Source: Bacteroidia bacterium (lineage in GTDB: Bacteria; Bacteroidota; Bacteroidia; J057; JADKCL01). From it: 64,000 nt of DNA. Each line of letters starts with the position of its first letter. Within the stretch, counting starts at the first letter, position 1. Made by a program: the position numbers and the translations under genes. The DNA is taken from positions 186,001 to 250,000 of the forward strand of contig JACJYV010000002.1 of the NCBI GenBank assembly GCA_020635905.1. The letters run 5' to 3'. Positions 54,301-62,350 of this stretch are shown piece after piece. A model generated the notes under the pieces. That model was not told where the DNA came from. It saw only the letters and a list, made by a program, of their open reading frames with translations, and did no database searches.

Positions 54301-54552
54301 TATAGATTCTTTATGACCGATTTTCCTATTTAATGGTCTTGAGCACTCTTCGCAAAGCTCTATATCTTCAAGGCTTTTGGGTGTCAGTATATCACGCAAT
54401 CCACTTTCAATTTCCCTTGATAGATGGCCAAGTAAATATGGTTTGGTATCCAAATCCATTTCAGACAATGTCACGCCATCATGGTAGAAAGCAGCAATCT
54501 CTGTTCCTATTGAACTTAGGCCTTTATGAATTTCTAATTGACGGTCGGTCAT
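51334..54552 (-). CDS. Large helical protein of unknown function, candidate defence gene
   Basis: A 1072-residue soluble protein, much more AT-rich than the core genes. The N-terminal ~170 residues form a distinct domain: IGTEIAAFYHDGVTLSEMDL, YLLGHLSREIESGLRDIL, a CEEC pair, then FVKHWYKVAKQFPKYAHRHG and LWHQFEDILAFLVGNYYAI. I recall this type of N-terminus from uncharacterised large proteins in other phyla, but cannot name a family. The rest is helical, likely HEAT/ARM-like solenoid. I see no Walker, nuclease, kinase or protease motif. It stands alone between the integrative element and a recombinase remnant, a typical place for single-gene anti-phage systems; that role is inference only. 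Confidence 0.8.
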   Translation of the reverse strand: MTDRQLEIHKGLSSIGTEIAAFYHDGVTLSEMDLDTKPYLLGHLSREIESGLRDILTPKSLEDIELCEECSRPLNRKIGHKESIIHSLGLDDETEFVKHWYKVAKQFPKYAHRHGVWKDPREKEAFDNLWHQFEDILAFLVGNYYAIADRLDGILRMTEPSKEVLNALPNLLKEDSRFLYFFNGLKHRQWLLFLEKEEYFVGSKNPEPVEAEDNPGFFSMPYWAVLTYLEEVARQNLKKPDKDTTESLVRIIDSISQFRDEDGQRVENYRTDYTVFKLICTLPEEYLDDRHFEYIKIGLTSKWDGLIGHSFNDLLERFISIGNKDLLLKSLEVLLTHRVIEDTFEKVHSIFRSYEFQRILSDFKEKLITILGIDILNISLQKINEVIEIDKSSFNNISIPAIENHEQTSFTDRYDCQLVYLLRDTLEKLDSKDVANILKELFLKEHPIFSRIAVHTIRIRYNEFKDFFWNLGNPLDLTLTKHEVYELLKEHSSNFSGQEIGQIIDWINSKEYYIPEEFQDDRDKIERSLAYRKKEWLTSLLPSGSEKVTEIIKELDKVNDADVEHPGFDSWHSSLTGNISPLTMNEIDEMSLEEIICYYLDFNQQHHDFMGPSEDGLIDMLTMTVRKNPDKYIVDITPMFEAPSQIQYSWIRGLGESWRDENKEFECTEVFNVVLEIIQKEEFWASHNSDDNYCRWLVSSLISFIENGLQNDNHAFKPEDLPIVKEILFNILKNDNYPVFDYSDLSMTVLNNSKGKIFMTLFQYSLRLARLEGKESDRWDNDVQVLITQNIESKDDNPLLFYVIGQFLPNIHYLDENWMIQNFNKLFPLDSKTNWSASISGYFFYHRRPNRIHFKLFMEGSHLQEALSNNLIVGEAKNSLIQQICTAYLYEFESIGIDKDIIQTLINSKSENVLSSLIYFFWSPRFPFEKSVTPKIKPFWVALYYKAIKMEDKELDSYILSGCCKWLYSVEEIDDELYEILLNSAVHINQRDRYSIIESLSKYINNCPEKVGNILIEIFKKEVNYDISRGKLQAIVESLYDKGLNNIADKICLLHGEKGFHFLRDIYDKYNS

Positions 54553-54664
54553 TTCAATATCTTGTTAGCGTTGGCAAAAAATAGCTCTTTTGGTTTTTCA
54601 GCTTTTGCTTGTGTGTTGGCAAAAACCAAATGTGCTATTTGTGCGGTTGGCTTTTTCAGCATGG

Positions 54665-54796
54665 CATACAACGGTTTGCGGCTTGGCGTAGTGGGGGCTT
54701 TTCAGCACAAAACTTCCTACGAAGTCGAAAGTTCAAATTTAGCACAAATGTTCATACGAAGCATGTCCGCCCCCATTACGCCAAACCGCTGTTATG
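54665..54796. repeat. Long imperfect palindrome
   Basis: The arms are 54665-54698 (CATACAACGGTTTGCGGCTT, then GGCGTAGTGGGGGC) and 54769-54796 (GCCCCCATTACGCC, then AAACCGCTGTTATG). They pair over about 28 bp with a 6-nt bulge on one side, around a 70-nt centre. A structure with an asymmetric bulge and GTTATG at its end is reminiscent of an integron attC site, but the core consensus is not exact. The rest of 54553-54832 holds no gene. Confidence 0.55.
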
Positions 54797-54832
54797 TGCT
54801 GCCTTTCTTTTCATTCGTTTTGATGTCTTTCG

Positions 54833-55345
54833 TTAATGTCGCAGGTTAAACAACTTAATGCACAAAGGAACAAGTCCGATTGAAACAGCTATGAAAATTG
54901 CTACTCTCACATAGTTAAGAGTCTGCCAAAGCGATGTTCGGTTAATTAGGTCTTTTGCCAATGATGGCGATTCTGCTACTTTTTGAAAGTCTATAATGTT
55001 CGGTGCAAAATAGGAAAGTGTCCAAACCCTAACTGCAAAATGCAAGGCAAATAAAATCAATAGCCAATTTCTTACGGGGTCAATTTTCCAACAAAAAATA
55101 ATGGCGAGTATGAAAGTGATTTCGTGTAATGAATGAAATACAATCCAAAAAATTTTCAAACTTGCTCCTTGTCCGTCTAATAATAATTTGAAATTGTCAG
55201 GTGGTGAAGCCGTCCACTTAGGAACAAACACAAGCGTTTCAAAAATTTGTGCTCCGTTCATTAAAAAATAAATGAGTGTCGTAATACAAAGCCATATTTC
55301 GGCTCTTGTCAAGTATGATGCTGTGATATTTTCCATTTTAGTCAT
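54833..55345 (-). CDS. Small integral membrane protein
   Basis: A 170-residue protein with four hydrophobic segments (about 14-32, 63-82, 92-108, 143-163), similar in layout to DUF1772-type small membrane proteins. No active residues are recognised. It begins 1 bp after the stop of the MarR-type regulator gene, so the two form one operon and the regulator probably controls it. It may relate to stress or small-molecule response. Confidence 0.75.
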   Translation of the reverse strand: MTKMENITASYLTRAEIWLCITTLIYFLMNGAQIFETLVFVPKWTASPPDNFKLLLDGQGASLKIFWIVFHSLHEITFILAIIFCWKIDPVRNWLLILFALHFAVRVWTLSYFAPNIIDFQKVAESPSLAKDLINRTSLWQTLNYVRVAIFIAVSIGLVPLCIKLFNLRH

Positions 55346-55346
55346 T

Positions 55347-55814
55347 TTATTTGTTGTTTAAATTGTAGGTTGTTTCGTTCATTATAGCTGTTGCTTCTAA
55401 AAAATATCGTTCAATAATTTGAATTTCTTTTTCTGTAAACGAAGCGATTAGCTTAGCCGTTTTTTGTTGTAATTCGCTGAAAATAGGTTGAAGGAGTTTC
55501 ATACTGTTTTCAGGATTGGGAATGATTATCACTTTCCGTCTGTCGTCCTTTGTAAACTGCCTTTTTAATAGTTTTTTCTTTTCCAAACGGTCTATTAAAC
55601 CCGTAACTGCACCTGTTGTCAGTCCTGTAAGTTTAGAAATGTCGCCTGCGGTTAGTTCTTTGTGTTGAAGTATAAGTCCCAAATACTTATGGTCTGCACC
55701 CGACAAACCTGCTTTTCGGGCAATGGCTTCGTGCATAAAAATAGAAGCGTCAGAATATTGTCGGCTTGCAGTTCTGAACTTGTCAACTATGTTGTCTGTT
55801 TGTTTTTTGTTCAT
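55347..55814 (-). CDS. MarR-family transcriptional regulator
   Basis: A 155-residue winged-helix regulator: LSGADHKYLGLILQHKELTA, DISKLTGLTTGAVTGLIDRL, and the wing KKKLLKRQFTKDDRRKVII with the DxR motif of the family. Dimerisation helices are at both ends. MarR proteins often bind a small ligand and repress an adjacent gene; the membrane-protein gene 1 bp downstream is the probable target. Confidence 0.92.
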   Translation of the reverse strand: MNKKQTDNIVDKFRTASRQYSDASIFMHEAIARKAGLSGADHKYLGLILQHKELTAGDISKLTGLTTGAVTGLIDRLEKKKLLKRQFTKDDRRKVIIIPNPENSMKLLQPIFSELQQKTAKLIASFTEKEIQIIERYFLEATAIMNETTYNLNNK

Positions 55815-56064
55815 GTTCTAAATATCTTAGTCACGAAGATAAATAGCCTCTAAACAATGATCCTAATACTTTGAGTAGATTTTTTAGAATTTCTTAAAAT
55901 TGTCGGTCGGTCGGAAGTTAGTGCGGTGGTCGGTCAAGGTTGCACATAACTACCGTATAAACGAAGTCCTTTTATCTTGAAAAGATAAGCAATCCAACGA
56001 TTCATTGCTCCAAAAATTCGTTTATTCCTGGTTTTCCAGATATATAGACGAAGGTTGGCCGCCA

Positions 56065-56260
56065 CTAAAGGTCATCCAGCGGTGAGGCCGGCTTCCGGTT
56101 CCTCGCCACATGGGTATACACCTCCGTGGTCTTGATGCTCGCTTGCCCGAGTGCGTCCTGGATGTAGCGGATGTCCATGCCCGACTCTAGCAAAGGCGTG
56201 GCGTAGTAAAAATTGATGAGCAGTTGGCCCGGGTTTCAAAGGCCAAAAGTCATATTCCGC
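56065..56260 (-). pseudogene. Decayed tyrosine recombinase, C-terminal fragment
   Basis: The minus strand reads HQFLLRHAFA in one frame and then TPLLESGMDIRYIQDAL, GQASIKTTEVYTHVARN and SPLDDL to a stop at 56065-56067 in another. Together these match the end of a XerC/D-like recombinase (RHSFATHLLESGTDIRYIQ type), with a deletion of about ten bases at the HSFATH motif. The catalytic Tyr (EVYTHV) remains, but nothing upstream does. The limits are approximate. 55815-56064 and 56261-56319 hold no other gene. Confidence 0.75.
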
Positions 56261-56319
56261 GGAGCGGCTGCCCCATGCTCCCCGGGAGCCCAATCAGAGA
56301 TTTTTCCCAAACCCTCCCC

Positions 56320-58302
56320 TCAATTGGTTTTGAACATGAGATAAAGCGTGTTCAGGTCTTCCTGGGCCGCCAGGCGTCGCCTGATTTCACGAATAAACTC
56401 GTTGGCTGGATCGATCTGAAGGTAGCTGTCGCAGACTTGCAGGGCATGCTGCCATTCGCCCGCCATGATGAGGGTATGGATCGCGACCTTATTGGCGCGG
56501 GCTTCAGTTGGATATTTACAGGCCACCACCCAGTCGGCCAGGGTTGCGGCTTCAGGATATCGTTTCAGGTAAAAATAATTGATGAGGAGGTGATAATTAT
56601 TCTCACACAGGTGCATGGAGGCACGGTAGGCTTCCTGAAAATAACTCAGGGAGCGCTCATAATCCTTGGTTTCGGAAAAATACCAGCGCCCCGCGGTGTA
56701 AAGGATGCGCGCAAACTCGATGTCGTTGCCCATGACCGCATGAGGACGCAATTCGGCAATGATTTGCTCCAGATCGGCCTGGCCAGAAGCGGGATCGGGA
56801 TTCAGGTGGACGCCATTGAGCACACAGGAACTCGAACCCAGCCAGTAGGTTTTGAATTCGCGCAGGGATTTGCTTTGGAGTCTCTTGCAGAGGGGTTCCT
56901 GGCGGGCATTGACGTAAAAAGTGACCAAACTGAAGAGGGAAAGTCCCAATACAGGGCCCAGAAGGAGGCGGGGAAAGGGGATTTCGCGCAACTGACCGAG
57001 CAGAATCAACAAAAAAACCAGCAACCAGACCCCGGGAATGGAAAAAAGGTCCCAGTCGTGGGGCATAGAAAGGAGGGGGTTGAGCACGAAAAAGAGGGGA
57101 AGATAGATGAGCAGCAGCGTGCCTGCCACCACCAGCAGGGGATCGTTCCAGCGAATCTGGCGGCGGAAAAGCAGCAAAACGGCTCCCAAAAGAAATATTC
57201 CTGCTGCAGACCAGCCAAAGGGAAGCTGGAAAAAATCCCAGAGATGGGCCGGGCTGAAGAGGTTGTAGCGGTCGAGGGGCGCTGGTTCTGAACTTTGCAG
57301 AGGCAAAAAGGTAACCTGAGTCAATGTGTCGGCCTGATAGCTGCGCACGGAATGGAAGCGTTGCAGAAACAGGAAGTAAATGACCCCACCCGCCAGGTAA
57401 ACTGGCAGCAGGATGAAGGGAAACACCCGTTTCCAGTGCAGAAATCCTTTCAGAAAGTGGAATCTGCCCGCAAGCAGGTGCAGGCTGGCCAGAAACAGGC
57501 CTGCAGAAAGCATGTAGCCCGTGATGTGAAACTTCATGCAAAGAATGAGCAGCGGAAAAAGTCCCACATAATACCCGACTTTGCCCGAGCGGAAATACAA
57601 AACCAACACCAGCATGAAAGCCAGTCCCAGGGTGATGATGCCAGCATACACCTCCACATGGCCGAAAAAGTTTTGCAAAAACGGGGCAAAGAGGCCCAAA
57701 ATGGCGGCGGGCCACCACCAGTCGCTGCGGGAAAGCAGGGCCTGACATAAACGCAGCCAAAGAAAAATGAAAAGGCCCCCAAAAAGGTAGTCCCAAAGGC
57801 GGATGGACTGGTAAATGGGGATGTCGAGCAGCCAGGAAAACAGGCCAAAGAGGCCCATGCTGGTGCCTGAGCCCAGCTTGGAGTCGGTAAAATCAAAGGA
57901 CCACAGCTTGTGGATGGGCCCCTCAGTCAGGCTTTGCACCGCCTGCTCGCGGCTTTGCAGGAAAAAAGGGGCATCGCCGTAATAATCCTGGAAAATGGGA
58001 AATATGTAAAAGGGAATGGCCCAGAGGAAGGCAAAGAGCAGGGCCATTTTCCAGTCGGACAGCAGTTGAGGAAGGCGGGTTGTGAAGGCAGGAGTGGAAT
58101 CTCCTGCAAAAGGCCAGGGAAAGGCCAATACCAACCAGGAAGCCAGCAAGCCCAGCACGATTTTGAGGGGGACAGGCAAAAACAACCAGTAATGCACGGC
58201 CCAGAAGGAATCTGGAAAAAAGGCGGACAGCCCAAAAAAGGTCAGCAATATTGCCCCCCAGACCCGGATCCAAGCCGTTTTTCCCGATTCTGAAACCAAC
58301 AT
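56320..58302 (-). CDS. Polytopic membrane protein with C-terminal TPR domain
   Basis: A 660-residue protein with about 11-12 hydrophobic segments over residues 10-470, followed by a soluble TPR-like domain (about 530-655, RSLSYFQEAYRASMHLCENN, LQVCDSYLQIDPANEFIREI). The overall layout resembles GT-C-type glycosyltransferase-like membrane proteins, and an Asp-rich loop occurs early (FQDYYGDAPFF), but the match is too weak to name a reaction. It acts in the inner membrane. It is not clearly in an operon. Confidence 0.8.
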   Translation of the reverse strand: MLVSESGKTAWIRVWGAILLTFFGLSAFFPDSFWAVHYWLFLPVPLKIVLGLLASWLVLAFPWPFAGDSTPAFTTRLPQLLSDWKMALLFAFLWAIPFYIFPIFQDYYGDAPFFLQSREQAVQSLTEGPIHKLWSFDFTDSKLGSGTSMGLFGLFSWLLDIPIYQSIRLWDYLFGGLFIFLWLRLCQALLSRSDWWWPAAILGLFAPFLQNFFGHVEVYAGIITLGLAFMLVLVLYFRSGKVGYYVGLFPLLILCMKFHITGYMLSAGLFLASLHLLAGRFHFLKGFLHWKRVFPFILLPVYLAGGVIYFLFLQRFHSVRSYQADTLTQVTFLPLQSSEPAPLDRYNLFSPAHLWDFFQLPFGWSAAGIFLLGAVLLLFRRQIRWNDPLLVVAGTLLLIYLPLFFVLNPLLSMPHDWDLFSIPGVWLLVFLLILLGQLREIPFPRLLLGPVLGLSLFSLVTFYVNARQEPLCKRLQSKSLREFKTYWLGSSSCVLNGVHLNPDPASGQADLEQIIAELRPHAVMGNDIEFARILYTAGRWYFSETKDYERSLSYFQEAYRASMHLCENNYHLLINYFYLKRYPEAATLADWVVACKYPTEARANKVAIHTLIMAGEWQHALQVCDSYLQIDPANEFIREIRRRLAAQEDLNTLYLMFKTN

Positions 58303-58373
58303 GCAGACAATTTAATAAGAACATCGCCCATATTGAAAACAGGCGGGCTTTCTGTCTGTTATTATTTCAGAAA

Positions 58374-58486
58374 ACCTCTAAAAACAAAGAAGATCAAGGC
58401 GGATGAGTTACAGAAAGCGGAGTTTACCAGGGTAAATGAGCATTTCTGCAACAAATCCAACGAAGAGATTCAAAGTTTTTAGATGT
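58374..58486. repeat. MITE-like repeat, diverged copy
   Basis: 113 bp. The outer ends ACCTCTAAAAAC and GTTTTTAGATGT are inverted with mismatches. The interior matches the copy at 62351-62472, most clearly in AAAGCGGAGTTTACCAGGGT and the AAATGAGCATTTCTG that follows. It lies just upstream of the polyprenyl synthase gene. Confidence 0.7.
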
Positions 58487-58519
58487 TCACTTTAAATAAA
58501 CCCGTAAATTGCGCCGCTT

Positions 58520-59494
58520 ATGGCTTTGACCCTGACCGATATACAAGCACCTATTGCGGACGAACTGACGCACTTTCACAAGTACTTCCGTTCGGCCATG
58601 AAAAGCCGTGTGATGCTGCTGGATAAAATCATGCAGTATCTGGTGAAACGCAAGGGCAAAGAAATGCGGCCCATGTTTGTGCTGCTGTCGGCCAACCTGT
58701 GCGGGGGCATCACGGCGCCCACCTACCGCGGGGCAGCCCTGGTGGAATTGCTCCACACCGCGACCCTGGTGCACGACGATGTGGTGGACGACTCTGAAGA
58801 ACGGCGCGGTTTTTTCTCGATCAATGCCCTTTGGAAAAATAAGATTGCGGTTTTGGTGGGGGATTTTCTCCTTTCGCGGGGCCTGCTGATGTCGCTGGAA
58901 CACGACGATTTTCAGTTGCTGAAAATTGTCTCCAATGCGGTCAAGCTGATGAGCGAGGGGGAATTGCTGCAAATCGAAAAGGCCCGCAAACTCAACATTG
59001 ACGAACCCGTCTATTTTGAGATCATCCGCCAGAAAACGGCTTCATTGATTGCGTCCTGCACGGAGTGCGGGGCGGCCAGTGCCACAGACGACAAGGCTGT
59101 GATCGAAAAAATGCGCCTCTTTGGCGAGAAAGTGGGTATCGCTTTCCAGATCCGCGACGATCTTTTCGACTATGGCACCCAGGACGTGGGCAAGCCGCTC
59201 GGCATCGACATCAAGGAAAAGAAAATGACCCTGCCCCTGATTCATACCCTCAACAAGTCGAGCTGGGGCGAACGGAGGAAGGTGATCAACATCATTCGCA
59301 ACCACAATACAGACAAAAAGAAGGTGGATTGGGTGATTGATTTCGTGAAACGCAATGGGGGAATCGAGTATTCTGAAAATGTAATGCAGGAATATATCCG
59401 CGAAGCCAAAGCCATTCTGAGCGAATTTCCCGAATCAGAAAGCCGCAAATCCATGTTTGACCTGATCGAATACACGGTCGCCCGCCAGAAATAA
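58520..59494 (+). CDS. Polyprenyl (octaprenyl-type) diphosphate synthase
   Basis: A 324-residue trans-prenyltransferase making the long isoprenoid chain of menaquinone. The first Asp-rich motif is HDDVVDD (85-91) in LVHDDVVDDSEERRG and the second is RDDLFDYG within FQIRDDLFDYG. K/RxK at KGKEMRPMFVLL binds pyrophosphate. Length and order are typical; product chain length cannot be read exactly. It begins an operon with scpB (15 bp apart) and rluB. Confidence 0.93.
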   Translation: MALTLTDIQAPIADELTHFHKYFRSAMKSRVMLLDKIMQYLVKRKGKEMRPMFVLLSANLCGGITAPTYRGAALVELLHTATLVHDDVVDDSEERRGFFSINALWKNKIAVLVGDFLLSRGLLMSLEHDDFQLLKIVSNAVKLMSEGELLQIEKARKLNIDEPVYFEIIRQKTASLIASCTECGAASATDDKAVIEKMRLFGEKVGIAFQIRDDLFDYGTQDVGKPLGIDIKEKKMTLPLIHTLNKSSWGERRKVINIIRNHNTDKKKVDWVIDFVKRNGGIEYSENVMQEYIREAKAILSEFPESESRKSMFDLIEYTVARQK

Positions 59495-59509
59495 GGCCAT
59501 ATTGATCTC

Positions 59510-60157
59510 ATGTCTCCTGAAAAAATCATAGAAGCGCTCATCTTTGTCTCGGACACGCCTGTGAGGCCGGCCCAGGTGGAGGAGTTGTTTCAGCAGGAGG
59601 AATTTGAAGGCATGGAAATGAACGAAACGCAGGCCACGGAGATCATGGAAACCCTGCTGGATAAGTTCAAATCAGACGAATTTCCCTATGAATTGCGGCG
59701 GATTGGAGGGGGATACCAGTTTTTTTCGAAGAAGGAGTACTATCCCTACCTGCACCAGGCCGCGGTTTTGAAAAACCGCAAAAAGCTGTCACGGGCTGCG
59801 CTGGAAACCCTGGCTATCATCGCCTACCGTCAGCCCGTGACCAAAACGGAAGTGGAATACATCCGCGGAGTGAATTGCGATTATGCGGTCAAAATATTGC
59901 TGGAGAAAAAGCTGATTGAGATTACGGGCCGTTCAGATGCGCCCGGGCGTCCGTTGCTCTACTCCACCTCGGATTTCTTCATGGAATATTTTGGCATCAA
60001 TGACCTGAAAGATCTGCCCAAACTGGATGAATTCAATATTGACGAATCAGAATTCCAGGAGCAATTCAAGATTTATCTGGAGGACAGCGAGGAATTGAAG
60101 GAAGTGCTGGACGAGATCAAGGACCAGCACCCGGGAGCCAACCCCTCTGATAATTGA
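59510..60157 (+). CDS. scpB: Segregation and condensation protein ScpB
   Basis: A 215-residue kleisin-associated subunit of the SMC-ScpAB condensin. The double winged-helix fold is seen in KIIEALIFVSDTPVRPAQVE, YELRRIGGGYQFFSKKEYYP, LSRAALETLAIIAYRQPVTK and EIEYIRGVNCDYAVK-like (VEYIRGVNCDYAVKILLEKK) blocks. The C-terminus is acidic and probably flexible. It lies between the polyprenyl synthase and rluB genes. Confidence 0.96.
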   Translation: MSPEKIIEALIFVSDTPVRPAQVEELFQQEEFEGMEMNETQATEIMETLLDKFKSDEFPYELRRIGGGYQFFSKKEYYPYLHQAAVLKNRKKLSRAALETLAIIAYRQPVTKTEVEYIRGVNCDYAVKILLEKKLIEITGRSDAPGRPLLYSTSDFFMEYFGINDLKDLPKLDEFNIDESEFQEQFKIYLEDSEELKEVLDEIKDQHPGANPSDN

Positions 60158-60210
60158 TCAATGACTATCTGGCTTTCAACCCGGGTTGAAGGCCCTCAAA
60201 TGTAAACACC

Positions 60211-61077
60211 ATGGCCAAGAAAGGTAATTTCGATAAATTCATTTCCAAAGGTAAACCCGAGAAAAAGTCCCCGCCCGAGAAGCGGAAAAAAAAGGCGGAC
60301 CCCAAACCTGCCCGCAAGCCTGCGGGGGCTAAAGCGATCAAGTCGCAGAGCCTGGCTTCCAATGAGCCTGTGCGGCTCAATAAGTACATTGCCCTGGCGG
60401 GAATTTGTTCCCGCCGGGATGCAGATGCCCTGATTGCCGAAGGCAAGGTGAAGGTGAACGGCAAGGTGGTGACAGAAATGGGCATGAAAATCGATCCTGC
60501 CATTGACAAGGTGGTTTATCAGGGAAAATCTCTTATTCCCCAGAATTTCACCTATTTTCTGATGAATAAACCCAAAAACCACATCACCACCCTGAGTGAT
60601 GAGCAGGGCCGCAAGACGGTGATGGACATCATCACCATCTATACCAGCGAGCGGGTTTTTCCCGTGGGCAGGCTGGACCGCAACACCACGGGGTTGCTGG
60701 TTTTCACCAACGACGGCCAACTGGCCGAGAAGATGACCCATCCCTCTTACCAGGTGAAAAAGGTGTACCACGTCTCGCTCGACCAACCCTTGCAGGAGGT
60801 TCACGCCCTGGCCTTGCAGCAAGGCATCAAGCTGGAAGATGGGGTCGCCAAAGTCGATCGCATTGATCTGGTGGAGGGCCATGGCCCGACCGAGATCGGG
60901 GTGGAGATCCATAGTGGCAAAAACCGCATTGTGCGGCGCATGTTTGAGCACCTGGGCTACCAGGTGCTGCGTCTGGACCGGGTGGCCATCGGCCCCCTGA
61001 CCAAGAAAAACCTGCCCAGGGGGCGTTGCCGCCCCCTGACGGAGAAGGAAGTTTCGTTTTTGAGAATGATTAAGTGA
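60211..61077 (+). CDS. rluB: 23S rRNA pseudouridine synthase RluB-type
   Basis: A 288-residue RsuA/RluB-family enzyme. A basic N-terminal tail (1-50, Lys/Pro-rich) is followed by an S4 RNA-binding domain (about 52-110, VRLNKYIALAGICSRRDADA) and the catalytic domain with the active Asp in VGRLDRNTTGLLVFTNDG. Later blocks are GKNRIVRRMFEHLGYQVL and LRLDRVAIGPL. It probably makes the pseudouridine in helix 93 of 23S rRNA as E. coli RluB does; RluE/F activity cannot be excluded. It overlaps the convergent glycosyltransferase gene by 8 bp. Confidence 0.9.
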   Translation: MAKKGNFDKFISKGKPEKKSPPEKRKKKADPKPARKPAGAKAIKSQSLASNEPVRLNKYIALAGICSRRDADALIAEGKVKVNGKVVTEMGMKIDPAIDKVVYQGKSLIPQNFTYFLMNKPKNHITTLSDEQGRKTVMDIITIYTSERVFPVGRLDRNTTGLLVFTNDGQLAEKMTHPSYQVKKVYHVSLDQPLQEVHALALQQGIKLEDGVAKVDRIDLVEGHGPTEIGVEIHSGKNRIVRRMFEHLGYQVLRLDRVAIGPLTKKNLPRGRCRPLTEKEVSFLRMIK

Positions 61078-61831
61078 GGGTATCCCCCCGCCGCAGCCGT
61101 ACGGCCAGGCGGTATTTCCGCCATTTTTCCCAGCTTTCGATGCGGGAGATGTTCCAGCCTGCGCGGAAATCGAGGAATCCTCCCCGCAACAAATAGCCCC
61201 TGAGCCAGCGGGCCAAAGGACTGAGAATGGCATACAGCCACAGCATTTTTTTATCTGAAGCTGCCAGTTGTTGGGCACCCAGGCGGGCGTATTTATCCGC
61301 CCGCTCCCAATGTTCCTGCACCGTGTAATAGGAATGGTGCTCCAGGTCCCCTCTCAGGGTTTTGACCGCCAGCCCGGGGGCAGATTCCAGGTATTCATGC
61401 ACATAATCACCCTTCCAGACCGCTTTTTCCTTTGGAAAAACCCGCAACCTCACATCAGGATACCAATTGCCGTGGCGAATCCAGCGGCCGCAATAATTAT
61501 TGAGGCGATTGAATGCATAGCCGCCTTCGAGGTGTTCCTTTTCCAGCAAAAGGATCGTGCGCAGCTCACCCGAGAGGGATTCGTCGGCATCAATCCATAA
61601 AATGTGGCTGAAGCGGGCCAGGGAGTTCCCGTAATTCTTTGCTTCGGCATAGCCCTTCCATTCCCGGGTCAGAAACTTTACCCCAAAATTGCGGCAAATT
61701 TCGGCCGTTTGATCCTCGCTGAAGGAGTCAATTATGATCACCTCATCTGCGATGTCTTTCAGGGAAGAGAGACACCGTCCAATGTTTTTTTCTTCATTTT
61801 TGGTGATGATGACCGCCGAGATGCCCTGCAT
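61070..61831 (-). CDS. Family 2 glycosyltransferase (LPS-core type)
   Basis: A 253-residue GT2 enzyme with a GT-A fold: ISAVIITKNEEKNIGRCLSS at the start, DEVIIIDSFSEDQTAEIC, and the metal-binding DxD in ILWIDADESLS, then the catalytic region WKGDYVHEYLE. It resembles WaaE/KdtX-type enzymes that add a sugar to the LPS inner core. The C-terminal third contains an amphipathic segment for membrane association. The donor and acceptor are not readable. Confidence 0.88.
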   Translation of the reverse strand: MQGISAVIITKNEEKNIGRCLSSLKDIADEVIIIDSFSEDQTAEICRNFGVKFLTREWKGYAEAKNYGNSLARFSHILWIDADESLSGELRTILLLEKEHLEGGYAFNRLNNYCGRWIRHGNWYPDVRLRVFPKEKAVWKGDYVHEYLESAPGLAVKTLRGDLEHHSYYTVQEHWERADKYARLGAQQLAASDKKMLWLYAILSPLARWLRGYLLRGGFLDFRAGWNISRIESWEKWRKYRLAVRLRRGDTLT

Positions 61832-62004
61832 ATATTGCGAAGGTAGAGAAAATTTTTCCCCAGGGAAAATCCCCTTTTTTCCGGGCTCAGGATAGATTTA
61901 AAGTAAAAAAGATGAAATGTGTGTGGAAATGTGCAGAATTTCCAGAGAACCTTCTTCGTTGTTGTAAGTAAATTTAGTTTCAGTATCAACCATAACCATG
62001 CCCT

Positions 62005-62283
62005 ATGAACGCGATCATCATCAGATTTGACTTTCACGATCCAAACCCGATTAAATCGAGCGATTTGATTGGTCTGCTGCGTCAAACTTACGGCGGCGCT
62101 GTGAGCCTGATCGCCCAGGGAACCATTTTCCTGGATACTTACGATTCACCCGAAGTGGTATATTCCCTCATTGGAGACCTCTTTACCTTCGACGACAAAT
62201 TATTCGTGGGTGAGTTGGGCGAATACCAAAGCTTACATCACATAACGCGGGTGGCTCCTTCTATGCGAAGGGTTGCTATCTGA
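62005..62283 (+). CDS. Small protein, possibly Cas2/SinR-like fold
   Basis: A 92-residue protein: AIIIRFDFHDP, then a helix (SSDLIGLLRQTYGG), a strand (AVSLIAQGTIFLDT), a helix (SPEVVYSLIGDLF) and DDKLFVGELGEY. This beta-alpha-beta order with a DDxLFVxEL end resembles SinR/Cas2-like ferredoxin-fold proteins. No cas genes or repeats lie nearby, so an adaptation role is unlikely; other proteins of this fold are RNases or unknown. It has its own terminator. Confidence 0.6.
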   Translation: MNAIIIRFDFHDPNPIKSSDLIGLLRQTYGGAVSLIAQGTIFLDTYDSPEVVYSLIGDLFTFDDKLFVGELGEYQSLHHITRVAPSMRRVAI

Positions 62284-62314
62284 TTCGGAAATCCTTGTAG
62301 GGGTTTTCATTTCT

Positions 62315-62350
62315 GGGGGCGGCATGCTGTGATGCCGCCCCCTCTTTTTT
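62315..62350 (+). terminator. Intrinsic terminator
   Basis: GGGGGCGGCAT and ATGCCGCCCCC form a perfect 11-bp stem with a 6-nt loop, followed by TCTTTTTT. Confidence 0.93.

Noticed and set aside
54665..54796. True integron attC site
   Set aside because: The shape fits, but the ends do not match GTTRRRY/RYYYAAC and no integron integrase is present; kept only as a palindrome.
56072..56293. 73-codon minus-strand open frame as a gene
   Set aside because: Only its middle (HQFLLRHAFA) makes sense, as the other-frame half of the decayed recombinase; the rest is out of frame.
58381..58480. Short open stretch reading KADELQKAEFTRVNEHF
   Set aside because: It lies inside the repeat element; the second copy at 62351 breaks this frame, so it is not conserved as protein.
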